Numbered from the stretch's first letter, positions 24,481-36,764 are shown. The stretch is 64,000 bases of DNA from Thuidium tamariscinum (GCA_947034885.2 OX344754.2:22338501-22402500), one strand, 5' to 3'. Notes: generated by a model from the sequence alone, not told the origin. Numbers and translations: made by a program.

Positions 24481-24830
24481 TTAAAGAACCAAGCTGCGTT
24501 TATTGGCAACATAGTGACTTTAGGTAGCTCAATATGAGCGGAGTTTGTTTGTTTTTCTTAAAAAATTTCACACAACATGCACCGGAAGAGTAGCTTTACC
24601 CAAATGACCCAAAAGAGGCAGCCCTCTGACAAGCCCCCTCTTCAAGCGTTACAGTTTGTAGAGCTTTGTTGTGGGAGCTTCGCAGCTTAGTTGAACCTCA
24701 ATTCAGTGAGACGTGAACTTTTTCTGTGTCGGTGTTTCAATTCAGGTGCACATTGTCTTCGGTTGAGTTTGGCTGAGCTTTGGGTTCCTTCACTTGACGG
24801 GTGTGCTGAGAGGTAGGTACCACCGTCTTA

Positions 24831-25318
24831 GAGCCCCCATGACATGCACGCCAAATAGGGGTGCCAAACTAACCTTTGGCGTGCTCAGTTGGTGAGCTAG
24901 GGCCGTGTTCTCTTCGTGTGCTCCATCGCAGGAGCAAAATTTCAGCACGCCAAGACACAATCTACTAATTTAAAATCTAGTTTATCCACAACACAAATAC
25001 AATATTTGAACAAAATTGATTTAAAATTGAACAAAGCATTGATGGTTCTCGATATTTTCACTTGTGCATTTATTAGCATCAACTTCAAGCATTCCAATTT
25101 TGCCACGTAGAAAGAGAATCAAGGCTTTGTACCTCGAAGATTGTTCCACATCATATAGCGTGCCCTCCCAAGACCCCCAATTTGGCCGTGGCATCCTCAA
25201 ATTTTGGAGAGCCCGGCCACTTTTGCTCGTTTAGCGAGCCTAGCATGGGGCACTTTTTTCAGCGTGACTCGCCCAACTGGCGTTTTTCCTCCTGTAGCAA
25301 GCTGGCGTGCAAATGCTC
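24831..25318. mobile_element. PIF/Harbinger-like MITE with TTA duplication
   Basis: It starts GAGCCCCCATGACATGCACGCC and ends with an imperfect inverse (GGCGTGCAAATGCTC). TTA lies directly outside both ends (24828-24830, 25319-25321), the typical PIF/Harbinger duplication. The interior has GGCCGTGGCATCC-type text related to the element at 571-974. The open frame at 24916-25110 lies inside and is not a gene. Confidence 0.78.
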
Positions 25319-25321
25319 TTA

Positions 25322-26349
25322 CACTACACAACAGTAGAATGAATCGGGGAACCTAGGTTTCCAGTCGCTCAAGTTAGGTTGATAGAATTCTCAAGATTTG
25401 TAACAGAAAATATTGCATAACAATAGGTGAAAGTTTGAGTAATTTGAGTAGTTTTCTTTGTTTCATTAGCAACCTGTGAGGGATTCCTGATTAGGATTTT
25501 GTCAACCAGGATTAAAGGCAATATGTCATTCAGTGTGTATTCAAGAGGATGGTACCTTGCTATTCAATTTAGCGTATGTGTCTTGTTGTTTGCTTAGAAT
25601 CTGTTTGCTCTTTGTGCTTGCTGATAGTGTGATTGATGTTTCTTGATAATTTTGTGGTTTTCAGCAAGGTTCTGAATGGTACCCCTAATGTTGTTGAAGG
25701 AGAATGTGTTTTTCTTTGGCAATTTTGCAATTTGGAATTTTGCCTTTTGTACCCCTTTCGAAAAGCTTAATAACAAATGGGATAATACCATGTGTACCCC
25801 TTTTGGCAATTTCTTTATGTTTTCTTTGAAAAGTAACATTAAATGTAATCAAAAGGAGTAATTGTCCTTTTTTTTCATTCATGGGAGCCCCCACAAATGC
25901 AAAGAATACCTTAAACTCATGAATGCAATTTTTAGTCAATAAGTGCAATTAAACCAGAATTTGTCAAGTTGAGCAAAATTTTGTTAAAAAAAAGTAGTGC
26001 AAGTGTTGCAAAGCTAAGTCATGTGTATCTTGTCTGAGGCCAAAACTTAATTAAATTGAGGCACCAATTACCAACCATTTAAGCAATTTTGGAGTAGATT
26101 GTGCATAGTATGAGGGAGTGGAAATTTTTCTTACGTAAGAAGATAGGAAATATGGGGATATAAAAAAATTTAGAATTTTATTCCCCAAATTGAAATTACT
26201 TTAAATTTTGAGAGGCAAAAAGTATTTTTGACCAATAACCAATGTTTAGAATCTTCCAATTCCAATCATTCAAGAATCACTTTCCTGCCTACTACTTCTT
26301 ACTTTCTACATTCATCAATTTGGGACATGTGTTAAAACCTTATTAGTCT
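25322..26349. other. Gene-free AT-rich stretch
   Basis: No supported gene. Open frames on both strands around 25590-25950 overlap and lack features. 26190-26345 is part of the repeat family of 1880-2160. Confidence 0.5.
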
Positions 26350-26863
26350 CAACCTCAAAAAAGACCTAAAACTGCAATTCAAGCTCTGGTTGAAAATCAG
26401 TTCTGGCCTTGATTGGAAATACTGCACCTATACATGTTGGCAATTGGGTGTGGTTGGGTGTGGTTGGTAATTGGTGCCCCAACCTCAAAAAAGACCAAAA
26501 AAATGCAATTCATGCTTTGATTGAAAATCAGTTCTGGCCTTGATTGGAAATACCACACCCATACATGTTGGCAATTGGGTGTGGTTGGGTGTGGTTGGTA
26601 ATTGGTGCCCCAACCTCAAAAAAGACCAAAAAAATGCAATTCATGCTCTGATTGAAAATCAATTCTGGCTTTGATTGGAAATACCGCACCCATACATGTT
26701 GGCAATTGGGTGTGGTTGGTAATTGGTGCCCCAACCTCAAAAAAGACCAAAAAAATGCAATTCATGCTCTCATTGAAAATGAGTTCTGGCCTTGATTGGA
26801 AATACTGCACCCATACATGTTGGCAATTGGGTGTGGTTGGGTGTGGCTGGTAATTGGTGCCCC
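26350..26863. repeat. Tandem array, four units of 121-131 bp
   Basis: Units begin CAACCTCAAAAAAGACC at 26350, 26480, 26611 and 26732 and end in AATTGGTGCCC. Within each unit a 10 bp GTGTGGTTGG piece is itself repeated once or twice; unit 3 has one fewer, which explains its 121 bp length. The copies differ by only a few bases, so the array is young or homogenised. A 201-codon minus-strand frame crossing it is a by-product of the repeat. Confidence 0.93.
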
Positions 26864-26948
26864 AGCCTTTCTGCTTGGAGGATTTGGAATCATACACTGT
26901 TTTGTGTGCTGGAATTGTTGGTGGGAACTTTGTTGCACACTGCCAAGA

Positions 26949-27420
26949 GTCCGGCAATCCAGGATTAATGACATCAACACCACGTATGATACTTGTGTGC
27001 TCCGCAAAACTGTATTGCTGGGAAATTTGTTTCACACCACCCAAAGGGTCCGGCAATGCAGGATTAATGACATCAACACCACATGCTTGTATTCTCAGCA
27101 AAACTGTATTATTGGTGATTGTAAGCTCAGGCCACTTGGGCTGGTTGTGAGAAAAGTGATGATGGAGTCCGGTTTCTTTTTTTTTAAAGGAGTTACTATC
27201 AAATATTAGCAACTCTACCACTTTGTGTTTTGTGTGTTATTCCACACTGCCGTGTTTTGGCAAACAAAAGCTCCTGGTCCTCTTTTTTGTACACAGCTGT
27301 TGACATCAGCACCACATTGGGGTGCTCAGCAAAAACTCGTGGAATGGTGGCAAGTGGTCAAGTGGCTCCGGGTGTTGCCAAAAAAGTGACTCTGTCTACT
27401 CAGCAACTCTGTCTACCATC
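26949..27420. repeat. Short tandem duplication plus dispersed-family fragments
   Basis: GTCCGGCAAT...GGATTAATGACATCAACACCA occurs at 26949 and 27048 (period 99 bp). It is followed by GTGCTCAGCAAAA fragments at about 27290-27420 of the family found at 6250 and 11700. Further decayed fragments are at 27950-28060. Non-coding. Confidence 0.65.
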
Positions 27421-27589
27421 TGGTGTTTTAATATGCCACACTGCCACGTTTTTGTTTTGTTATTGTTTTGTTTTTGTATTATTTTCGTCTGCACTGTTAT
27501 GTTTTGAAGAAGTAAGGTAGATGTACTCATTACTAACACACACCATCAACAATAAATAGGTACCCCATTCCTATTCCAAACAAGGTTGG

Positions 27590-28460
27590 AATGGATTTTC
27601 ATTTTCTCCTTGAAATGTGTATCTTTGTACTTTTTCAAGGCTTGGATCAATAAGTTAATGACACATAAGGGAGTATAAATGTAGGAAGTAATTAGTGGGA
27701 AAGTATTCTTGAATGATGGAAATTGGATGACTTTAGATGTTGGTTATAGGTCAAGCCCAACTTTTGCCTTTCAAAATTCATAGTGATTTCAATTCAAGAG
27801 ATAAAATTACCAATTTTTTTGCAAATTTCATTATTTTTGTCAATGCATCTCTAAATATATTTGCTTTGTTGGGCACTACCTTGGATTATATCCAAATGTG
27901 CTTATTTTATCGGTTATGGATACATCTACCTTAGAAGATGTTGATACCCTTTTTTGTACGCAGCCAATGATATCAGTACTTCAATGCTCAAGGAAACTGT
28001 ATGAGTAATTGCAAGTCTAGGTGGTGGCTATAAAAGTGACTCATTTAGACACTATACCATAATTTTTGCAACTAAGGGAGAAACACCCATTCCCGAACGT
28101 GTCCCTTGCAATGGACTCTAGACTCATCAAATTGCATTAGTATATAGAGCTCCCTTAATGTGTTCGCCACATGCTTGATTCTAGTTGGCTAATGCATTTC
28201 AAGGACACATATAAATATTTGATTGGCTCACTATTGATTTCAATAGAGTTCAATTTAGGGTACACCTATAGGACAGTTCCAATGGTCTAGGGAGCCAACA
28301 CTTTGAAAATTTATAGAAATTACATATTGCATCCAAAAAATCTATTTTTTTTAATACTCATGATTTTCACTCGCTAATACTAAAGAAATATCATTTTGAG
28401 AAAAATTTGCCTCCAACTATGTTAATTTTTTTATTTGGACGTTTTTCGGTGCTTCCACCA
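27590..28460. repeat. Inverted and direct copies of dispersed repeats
   Basis: 27590-27860 is a reversed copy of 1980-2160. 28070-28460 is the counterpart of 22115-22500. No gene is seen. Confidence 0.6.
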
Positions 28461-29700
28461 TATTTAGCATCATGACAATGTACTAGGAGAGGATTCATGC
28501 ACTTGTCAATTTTGTCCCACCACACTTTGAAAAATCACAAAAAAATTCATTTTTGTTGACAATGTCTTGATTCTCCTTGCAAATAGAACTTGTTCAGTGT
28601 AAAGTGTATGTAGTAAGCAACCAAGAGTAGGAGTTTGAGGAAAATAGAGGCCAAAACTCCTTGAAGCATCCAAACTTGGATTGATGGAATTTGGTGTTTG
28701 TACTAAGGTAGACCATCCCATTATGATCAAACATACTATACCCCATACTAGATATGTAGGATAATGTCCTTATTATAAAGATTTTAGTAAATGAGATTTG
28801 GGCTACATTCAATGTTTTACCTAGTAGTAAAGTGACCTCATTAGAAACTTCTATTTTTTCAATGTAAATTCATTCTAGGAAGTGACTTTTTCAAGCCTTC
28901 CATGTTGGAAAATATTATGACTACTTTACAATAGTAAGGCAAACATTATGGATACAAATCTTGTTGGTTTAGGGGAAGTCTAGAACACTTCCAAAATTCA
29001 TTAAAATTCATACTTTGTCAAGAAAAAATGCAATATCAATTGTTCAAGATTGTTGTTGGTCACACTTGTCTATATGTAAATTTTTTTTAAAAAATTTAGC
29101 AATGGCATGACAATAAACTCCTAATTTGGGCCATAATAGGTTGTTTTACCTTGTTGGACATCAAAGCTTGGTTTGATATCCCTTCTACAAACTAGGGTTA
29201 GACTTACAATAAACTCAATTTAATGACTTCTCTCCAACTTGTCAATCTGTGAAAAATATATGAGTTGACAAATAACTTCTCCATAGTAATTAGATAGCAA
29301 CTATGCTTGATAATAAGGTAACAACAACTAATTTTGACTACTTCAATCTAAAACCAACCACTATAAATTCTTTCCTAAAACGTATTCTCATTATTCATGA
29401 GAGTTTATGACTGGTTTTAAAAGCCCCTATTTTCAACACTTTAAAAATTCATAGTCTATTTATATAGTGTCAAAAAACTGCATTCTAAGAGAATCTAGAA
29501 TCTCCTTTTGTCTATTAGATAACAAGATTCTGCAAACCAACTATCAATATAATAGTGAGAAGCATCTTGAATTCCTTATTTGCGCAATTTCAGGTGTAGA
29601 TAACCGTAGGTATGTTGACCTTGAGTATCAATGCTGCAAACAGTGCAAGGTATCCTTATTTCCGACTATTTTTTGACCACACAATGAGCATAATACTGAC
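28460..29700. other. Gene-free AT-rich stretch
   Basis: I see only AT-rich DNA with short chance open frames (such as 28506-28812 on the minus strand and 29467-29676 on the plus strand) and no recognisable protein. Confidence 0.45.
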
Positions 29701-29803
29701 CTAGGCTAAAGGTGGTCATAGAATGGATATTTCAAAGTTTGCGGACCACCACAGGAAGCAATGGTCTCACCTAACCCTGCTGGTTTTCAGGGCCTGTGTG
29801 GCC

Positions 29804-29810
29804 TATAAAA
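29804..29810 (+). promoter_or_regulatory. TATA box of MTPSL gene 3
   Basis: TATAAAA, 116 bp before the ATG at 29920, in the context GGCCTATAAAACGGAGACTC. Just upstream, CCCTGCTGGTTTTCAGGG resembles CCCTGCCGGTTTTCTGGG ahead of gene 4's TATA box and is not found at this spot in gene 2. Confidence 0.78.
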
Positions 29811-29919
29811 CGGAGACTCCCTTCCATTTGTTTTCACAAGCCAGTCCAGCCGTTAGCACTTATTCCAGTTGGCCAATTTCTTCCTTCGTGAGGTTTCCAG
29901 CCCCTTCAGTTGGTCCGTC

Positions 29920-32900
29920 ATGGCCCAAGCATTGTCTTCCTTCTCTGGTGCTGAAGTTGCATCTCATGTTCAAGTCCCTGCCAAGGATGCCGGTGTGCAG
30001 GCTTGGAATGGTAAGCCTCCAACTTTCTCATGTATTGGAAATTACAGAATACATGTTATGTGCTACTGTTACTGTTATAGCTTCCAATAGATTCTACTTC
30101 ACCTTTGAAATTTGTTGCACAATACAGCAACAAATTTCAAAGGTGTGCTTTGAAATTTGTGAAATGCTGAGCAGATTGTGTGTCTCAACAGTTGTTTGTT
30201 TGGTTTTTGTTTTTGTTTTTTGACACAAATAAAGGGTAACCTTTACTGCAGGGAGAGTGTCTCAACAGTTTCAGTCCAGGCTCATATAGCAAACATTTTT
30301 CTGACATGTATGTGTACTTAAAATGCAGAGTCAATGAGAGAGAGAGGATTGGCAGTATAATTGTTAGTATACTGTAAACTCATGAAAATGTGAAAAAAAT
30401 ACTTATGTAGTATTCAATAGGTAAATAAATGTAAGTGGAATGATCAATTTTGGTTTATAATCTCGCAAGTCAATATTGGTAAGGGTACTAGTAGTAAAAC
30501 CAACCTTATGAATCTATGGTTGTTCTAGGAATCATTATTTGTAACTTTAAGAAAATCTACGAATTATGTGATGGTCTTAGTTGCATTCTAGACTAGATCT
30601 TCACAATATTAGATAGCTGAATTACCTCTTTGACTTGAAGAGGTCGAGGCCAAAGTTAGACTAGGATCCTAAATAGGGTCCCAAAAAACACACAACAAAT
30701 AGGATTGTTCTCAATTAGTGAGTTCCAAACTCTCAACCAATGGGTCTTTGCAAGAAAGATCGACTAGTACTATTTTGTATCACACTTGGAACATTAAAGT
30801 TGTCATCTACTATAACTTTTGAAGCATGAACCCAATTAACTTGAGATTATTGTTGAAGATGTTTAACACAATAACAATGAGGATCCTTGTTTTTCAAAAA
30901 CTAAATTTTTTTAATTTTATATTTAAATTTAAATTTAGCTAATTCATCACACTTTACAGTTTTTGGGGGCGTTTGTACTAGGGAATATCCAAAATTCATG
31001 ATTTAAAGCTGAAACTTTTATGGTGTATTTCTACACTAGGCAAGCATGCATTTACCAAAGGGAATTTAAAAAATATTATTTTAATTTCTTCCATATGTAT
31101 GCTAACAGGACTTCCTTGTGCATGCAATTTTGAACATTCAAGATAGTTTTGAAATCATTCTTTTAGTGAAATCTCTTCATCAAGAAGTTCTCTTAAATTG
31201 ATAATTTTTAGTTTTTAGAAATTGAATTCTCCTATTTTTTTATTAATTAAAATGTTAAAGTACTTATTTTTATGAAGTTTTTCACTTTTCTAGTTCACCT
31301 ACTTTGAGAATTTCTCTATGCTTTTCCTTCTAAGGGTAACTTCTTCTTAAAGGTGTATACATCAAACATTTTTTTTTGCATTTTCTTAAAACTATTTTTC
31401 TAATTATACTATACTTCCTCCAAAAAATTCATGAGTACTATCCAAAATGCTACAAAAATTGTGCAATCTTTCTTGCTATGACTCAAAAAAATATTGTTTG
31501 ATTTCTAGAATTTCCTAATACTAGACCCTATTCTATCAAAAATGTACTAGCAAAAGTCATTAATGGATTCAAAATAATAAATTACTTTAAAACCATGTTT
31601 GTGGGCCTTTTCATCTTAAATTCATCATATTTTTCTACAATCTAAAAAAAAAGATTGTAAATGTAGGATTATGTAGTTCTTGATCACCAAAGTTGACAAT
31701 CATTATGCAATAGTGCAATTTTTGGTACCCATAATCCCTAATTAGTTGCATTTTAGATTTTGTACTAATATGTCAAGAATCTTTCATTAAAAAACAAGTG
31801 CCAATGAAATACAAAAACATTCATTCTTTACTAATGAACATGAAATTAATAACTTGTCTTGTTTTAAATCAATTCTAAAGACCCAAATATTGAATTTGTC
31901 TTGCTCAGGGACCAAGATTTTGGAGCACAAGGATCCAATTTCACCTATTAAGCTTTCATCCACAGTTAATGATCAGATTCCCTCCTTGCTCTCTGTAATC
32001 ATTGATGGCCTCCCACCGTTGCAAATGTCCAAGTACGTGAATGAGGCTGAGAAGCGCTTGCACCAATATGTTGAGCACTATCCGAATGTCACTTCTTTGG
32101 TCTCCTATTGTCGTGTAGGCCTTTCTTATGGAAGCTATGTCCACCCTGGAGTAATTAACGTTGATCGTCTTGTGGTGGTTTCCCTTAATTATGCAGTACT
32201 ATTCTTGTTGGATGATCTCTTTTTCGATTCTCCAGATGTGAATCTTCAAGACCAATATGGCATTAGCCATGATGTTTGTAGGAGTCCCGAGAAAAGTCAA
32301 GAATATCTTGACTACTTGGATGCAATTTTCAAGCAACAAGTGCAGCCACGCAATCTTGCTCCCTTGATTGAGACCATGATGTCGGAGTTAGGACGGGAAA
32401 CATTGAAGTTGTCCAACCCTGACTGGTTCAATCATTACGTCTCATGTGTCAAAGAATGGCACCACACAAGTGTTGATAGCCAAATTGATATTATCCAAGG
32501 CCGTGACTTGTGGGTCCAAGACTTAGACTCTTATATTGATATGCGTATTAGGAATGCTGGTGGGAGTTTTGTTCAATTGCTGGCAGAGATTGCAAATGAT
32601 ACCTACATCCCAGGTGCATGGAGGACAAACCCGTATATGAAAAGTTTAACCATGACAACTTGCATCCATATTGGATGTGCAAATGATCTCTTCTCCTACC
32701 ATAAGGAGAGCAAGCTCGAACAAAACCCTCGCAATTTGATCACCGTGCTCACCAAATGTGAAGGGAAGCCTTTTGCAGAGACAGTGCAAATGGCAATAGA
32801 CTTGACAAACAAATATGCTCGTGCCATCATGGATTTGGAGGCTGAAGCTTCAAACTCTACCTTGCAAAGTCATTTGCAAGATGTCTTAACAGTCATTGCT

Positions 32901-33014
32901 GGAAATATTTACTTTTGTGCCATGGACTCTCGCTATCGGCATCCGGAGTCCATGTTTCCAGAGTTGAGAGACATAACCAGTAGCTGGAAGATGCCTGCTT
33001 ATGCTGATGTTTGA
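29920..33014 (+). CDS. Microbial-type terpene synthase-like protein, gene 3
   Basis: Exon 1 is 29920-30010, exon 2 is 31909-33014; phase-1 intron of 1898 bp, donor AATG|GTAAGC, acceptor TTGCTCAG|GG. Product 398 residues. DDLFFD (about 132-137) and NDLFSYHKE (about 289-297) are kept, as is the sensor Arg 46 residues before the NSE. Changes near the active site set it apart from genes 1 and 2: DMRIRNAGGS where the others have DMRIGN.GGR, Cys instead of Phe two residues before the NSE Asn, and DSRY instead of DYRY before the C-terminal pair. It is open throughout, so probably expressed, but product profile or activity may differ. The intron has a local inverted repeat at about 30090-30155. Confidence 0.92.
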
Positions 33015-33545
33015 TGGGACAATTGCATCTAGGAGTGTATGCTTTTCTAGAAGGTACCAGTAGCTAGCACGTCCCATATATTCTGTAATTTCCTATGCAT
33101 GTATGAAAGTTGGAATGTGAGAGATTCTCAGCTTCTAAACCAAGTCTCCTCCATGGCAAGTGAATGGCAAAAGGTGAATTCACAGACTTTGTAACCTGGA
33201 CAGTGCACTTCATCTCTGAGTTACATAAAATTGATTGTATTGTTATCCTTAGTCCACTCCATAGTTTCAGTGGCTCCAGTAATTAAGCTTCTCAACTGAT
33301 TGGCCTGTGCCATTGTCTATGACATGGAGAGTATACACTTCATCACCAGGAAAGTCTTCAGGAACAGCTGTAACAACTTGTGGTTTGGACTGACCTGCTA
33401 AATAATACAAGAACAAGAAACAAACAAATTATGCATGCACAGATCACCATTCAACACCTGGACTCTTAAGAAGGAAACCCTGTAACAAGCAAGGCATGAC
33501 ACCAAATCCTTGAGAATGGATAGTCTTGGCCAAGCAAAGAATCAA
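33015..33545 (+). other. Conserved 3' flank of MTPSL gene 3
   Basis: Matches the 3' flanks of genes 1 and 2 (CTAGCACGTCCCATATATTC, TTTGGACTGACCTGC). Similarity to gene 2 ends at about 33545, which marks the border of the duplicated unit. Confidence 0.6.
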
Positions 33546-33639
33546 TTTTACACACACAACATTAATACTGTAGAGCTTGATTTGTCAAAAGGCCCCAAAG
33601 TTTACAGAAAAGTGCAATGATAATAAGCAAAAGCAGACT

Positions 33640-33945
33640 GAAAGAAATCCAGACTTTACTTGAACTTCCCCCACATGATGTAGAATTCATGCTCCTGGCC
33701 TTCTGGGCTTCTTTTCATACATCCAGAAGTTCTTCTTGCTTGCATGGTCCGCTCCCAGTTTCCATCACTTTGCCAACATGGCTTAAGGCCTATGCCATTT
33801 TTTGACAGTGCACAAAATATTGTTTGGCCTTCTTGGAAAAAATGAAGGATGGACCATTTCGATGAGGAGCCTGAGCATCATCCTCTTTTATTTTAATTTG
33901 CATTTCATGATAAACAGACTCTTGCAAATCCATAGTATCTGTCAT
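33640..33945 (-). pseudogene. Oligopeptidase B (prolyl oligopeptidase family) remnant
   Basis: On the minus strand from 33945 a frame reads LQESVYHEMQIKIKEDDAQA then PHRNGPSFIFSKKAKQYFVHC. This matches the N-terminal propeller-entry region of oligopeptidase B (family S9A), where (L)Y.EM..RIKEDD..AP.R.GP..Y is typical. After a stop near 33790 further fragments in shifted frames read LLDV.KEAQ and EHEFYIMWGKFK, also in the expected order. The catalytic domain is absent. It is a broken fragment of about 300 bp beside the gene 3 duplication border. Confidence 0.68.
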
Positions 33946-34304
33946 GCATGATAAAAGTTGGGGTTTTAAGGGGACCCATACTAATTAATCGATATTTCAC
34001 ACTGTATAAATATCTACTAAACTATACAAGGATAGTTATTGAAGTGTGTGGGGTGTACATCAAGTTGCAAACATCTACAGTTTTAACCCCTATTTAACTA
34101 ATTATGGACTATAGTTCACTCCAAAATTAATATCCAAATGTAGATTCCATTTGCCAATTTGAGGTGAAATCTAGGACAAGTATAGATATATCAACTATTA
34201 GTCAATATGGACTTTTGTCCATAAATCGTAAATAAGTTCATAATTAGTTAAATAGTTTGTTTGTTTTTCCAAAATAAGTCCTTTTTAAATTTTGGTCCCC
34301 TTAA

Positions 34305-35249
34305 CCCCTAAAGGTTTTTGACTATGTTTTCACCAAAAATGCTCCAAAACTGCCATTTCTAATACAAGTGCAATTTTCTTTTTAAAACACATTTTTGAAT
34401 CATGTAACTGTAGGATCTTGTAGTAAGGTGGTTTGTAAACATGTGGAAAAAATTTCAGAAATTTCCACCGTGTAGATTGCAAGATATAAGCATTTGAATT
34501 GAGAAAAATTATTTTTTTATCCCTGCGAAAATCCAGGCAGCTGCACTTCACAAGGTCATATTTGTGTGAAAAAAATTTCAAAATGGTGGTTACTCTTTGA
34601 ATTCGTACTTCAATGCAAGTTGGCTACATCTTCAAAAAATTTCAAACCATTTGGAATTGTACAACATATAAGAAAAAATAAGTAAGTAGAAAGAAGTAAA
34701 AAATGAGCCAAAATACTAAATTGTGAACATTTTATTCATGGAATTGAAAATTTTCAATCCCAATGCTTAAAATGGTGTAATAAACAATCTACACCTTCTG
34801 TTTTTATTTTTTTCCAAAAATATGAAAAATTGAATTAAATGAAGAATTTCAAACTTTTTTTGTACTGTAGAGATTTTGTAACTGGCTACAAACTACTCCA
34901 AACTCAATATCTTCATAACTTTTGACTCATTGATCGGAATGGATTGATTCAAAGCTTTCCATGTCTGTATAAACCTAAAGAACCAATTTGAAATTTCACT
35001 TTTAAGAAAAAAGTTTTTTTGAAGAAGTTTTTTCAGCTGCCCGGGATGCCCGCCGAGTAAAGAAAACAACATATCCTGCTACAATTTTTTAATTGTGAAG
35101 TCAAAAGTTATGAAAATTGTCGGGCCTTAAAGCTACTCCTCGGGCACACATTTTATCAAAATTTCAAAGAAAAAAAATAAAAACTCTTTCCATAGTGAGC
35201 TGCCCAAAAAATTTATAATCTCAAAAAATGTTGTTAAGGGTTTTAGAGG
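34305..35249. mobile_element. TTAA-flanked piggyBac-like non-autonomous element
   Basis: TTAA at 34301-34304 is followed by CCCCTAAAGG; the right end reads TTTTAGAGG then TTAA (35250-35253). The 945 bp interior aligns with 7944-9016 without the nested MITE. The interior has no transposase. Open frames are AT-rich and unrecognised. Confidence 0.7.
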
Positions 35250-35369
35250 TTAAAACCCCTATTCAGTGTAGATTGTATCAAGCCAAGGACAGTAAAAAAA
35301 CTCTGCACTTGACATATTCTTTTGATTTTTTAGTTCAGTCTTCAACTCTAGTACAGCCAAATATGACTG

Positions 35370-36190
35370 CTGAGATTTGCCCATGTTTCGAATTTCTTTT
35401 GGTGTGCATCATGGTATTACAACAATAAAGGAGACTTGGAGAGAGAGATGTGGATGGTTGGAACCCACAAATTAATACGTACGAGCCTTAAGTAGAGCTC
35501 TGGGCTTTGCAGTGCTGCCATTGGCATCACCAGCACCACTCCTCAATGCATTGGCATGTAAGGCTTTGCCCTCACAATCTCCATCTCCATGGGAGTGGCC
35601 ATTGGCATCCTCATCAACAGCACCAACACTGGTGGCGTGGGCAATTAGATCTTATCCATGTGGGTGGGCATTGGCACCAGAGTCTTGGGTTACCTCTTCA
35701 TCAATCAATCATCTGCTGGTGGAGGATAATGACAAGCTTCTGTGTTAAAAAGCAAGTCTAGGCCATATTCGTCATATTGAGATTTTTTGCAGATTTTGAA
35801 ATAAAGTGTTAGTTATTAGAAAATGACAAGCTTCTGTGTTAAAAAGAAAGTTAGTCAGGCTTATTTGGCCATTTCTTCATTTAAGTTAGGATGCAAGATC
35901 TGCAACGAGGTGGTGAGAGGCCGTTTCTGTCCAGTTTGCCGATTTTGCTAATTGTTTTGCTGATTGTGGAGATGGCGAGGCTTGCTTTTAAAGCTTGAGA
36001 GCAGGCAGCTCCTTGTGCATTCTGCCATGCATGCGGCTATAGGTCTTGTCCTGTTGGACTCACCCTGAATCCCCTTGTGTGGTAGAATGCGCAAGGAACT
36101 GCTCATTCTCTAGTACAAGAAGAGCAAGTGCACTTCTCACAGTTGGCTTTCCTCATAGACTATATTTTTGTTGGAATTGTCTCATAAGAG
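35370..36190 (+). pseudogene. ZIP-family transporter-like fragment, copy C
   Basis: From about 35564 one frame reads GFALTISISMGVAIGILINS, a polar loop, a stop, then MWVGIGTRVLGYLFINQSSA to about 35710, covering more of the C-terminal membrane segments than copies A and B. DNA at 36100-36190 continues the similarity to copy A after an insertion of about 350 bp, and 36480-36610 matches copy A's downstream flank. ZIP family is inferred from the pattern of small residues and IGILI..S spacing. It carries an internal TAG stop and has no complete frame. Confidence 0.5.
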
Positions 36191-36764
36191 GATTTTTGGC
36201 CCTTTTACAAGATTGCGAGTTTCCAAACATTGGAACACAGTGGGAACTCTGGGAGCCTCATGTTGATGTAGTCAAGCGACTGCCACTTCAGATCATATTA
36301 ATTAATTTGATTAGTTATTAAATATTTTTTTGAAAATAAAATAAAATAATAAATCATTTTTTTCTTTTTGATAAATTTTGAAAAAGGAAATTCAAAAATT
36401 CAGACAACAGGGGCTAGTTTGCAATAGTGGGAATAGTTTCAGGGAACAACCCTGAAACAATCTCTCATAGGCCTAGAGATCCTCTTATGTGATCAAAGAC
36501 TAAGTGACCCATTTGATTTTCTTTAGTTGTCTGAGAGAGAGAAAATGGCGCCTTCAATCATGGGACAGTATGATACAAGTGAAAATATGTGCATATGAGG
36601 TATGGCAACTACCCCTACTATAAAAATGAATTTGGCATTTAGTGCCACTTTTCAGGATATTGTGTAACAATGTCCAGAACTGTGCCTGAAATTGCCAAAA
36701 TAATTTAAGATTTTTTCATTTCCCCCCTGCCCCCTTTCTTATAATTTTCAAAAACAATTCTAAG

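Noticed and set aside
26616-27221. 201-codon minus-strand open frame
   Set aside because: It runs through the tandem array, so its repeated peptide follows from the DNA repeat; no domain and no support for a start or splice sites.
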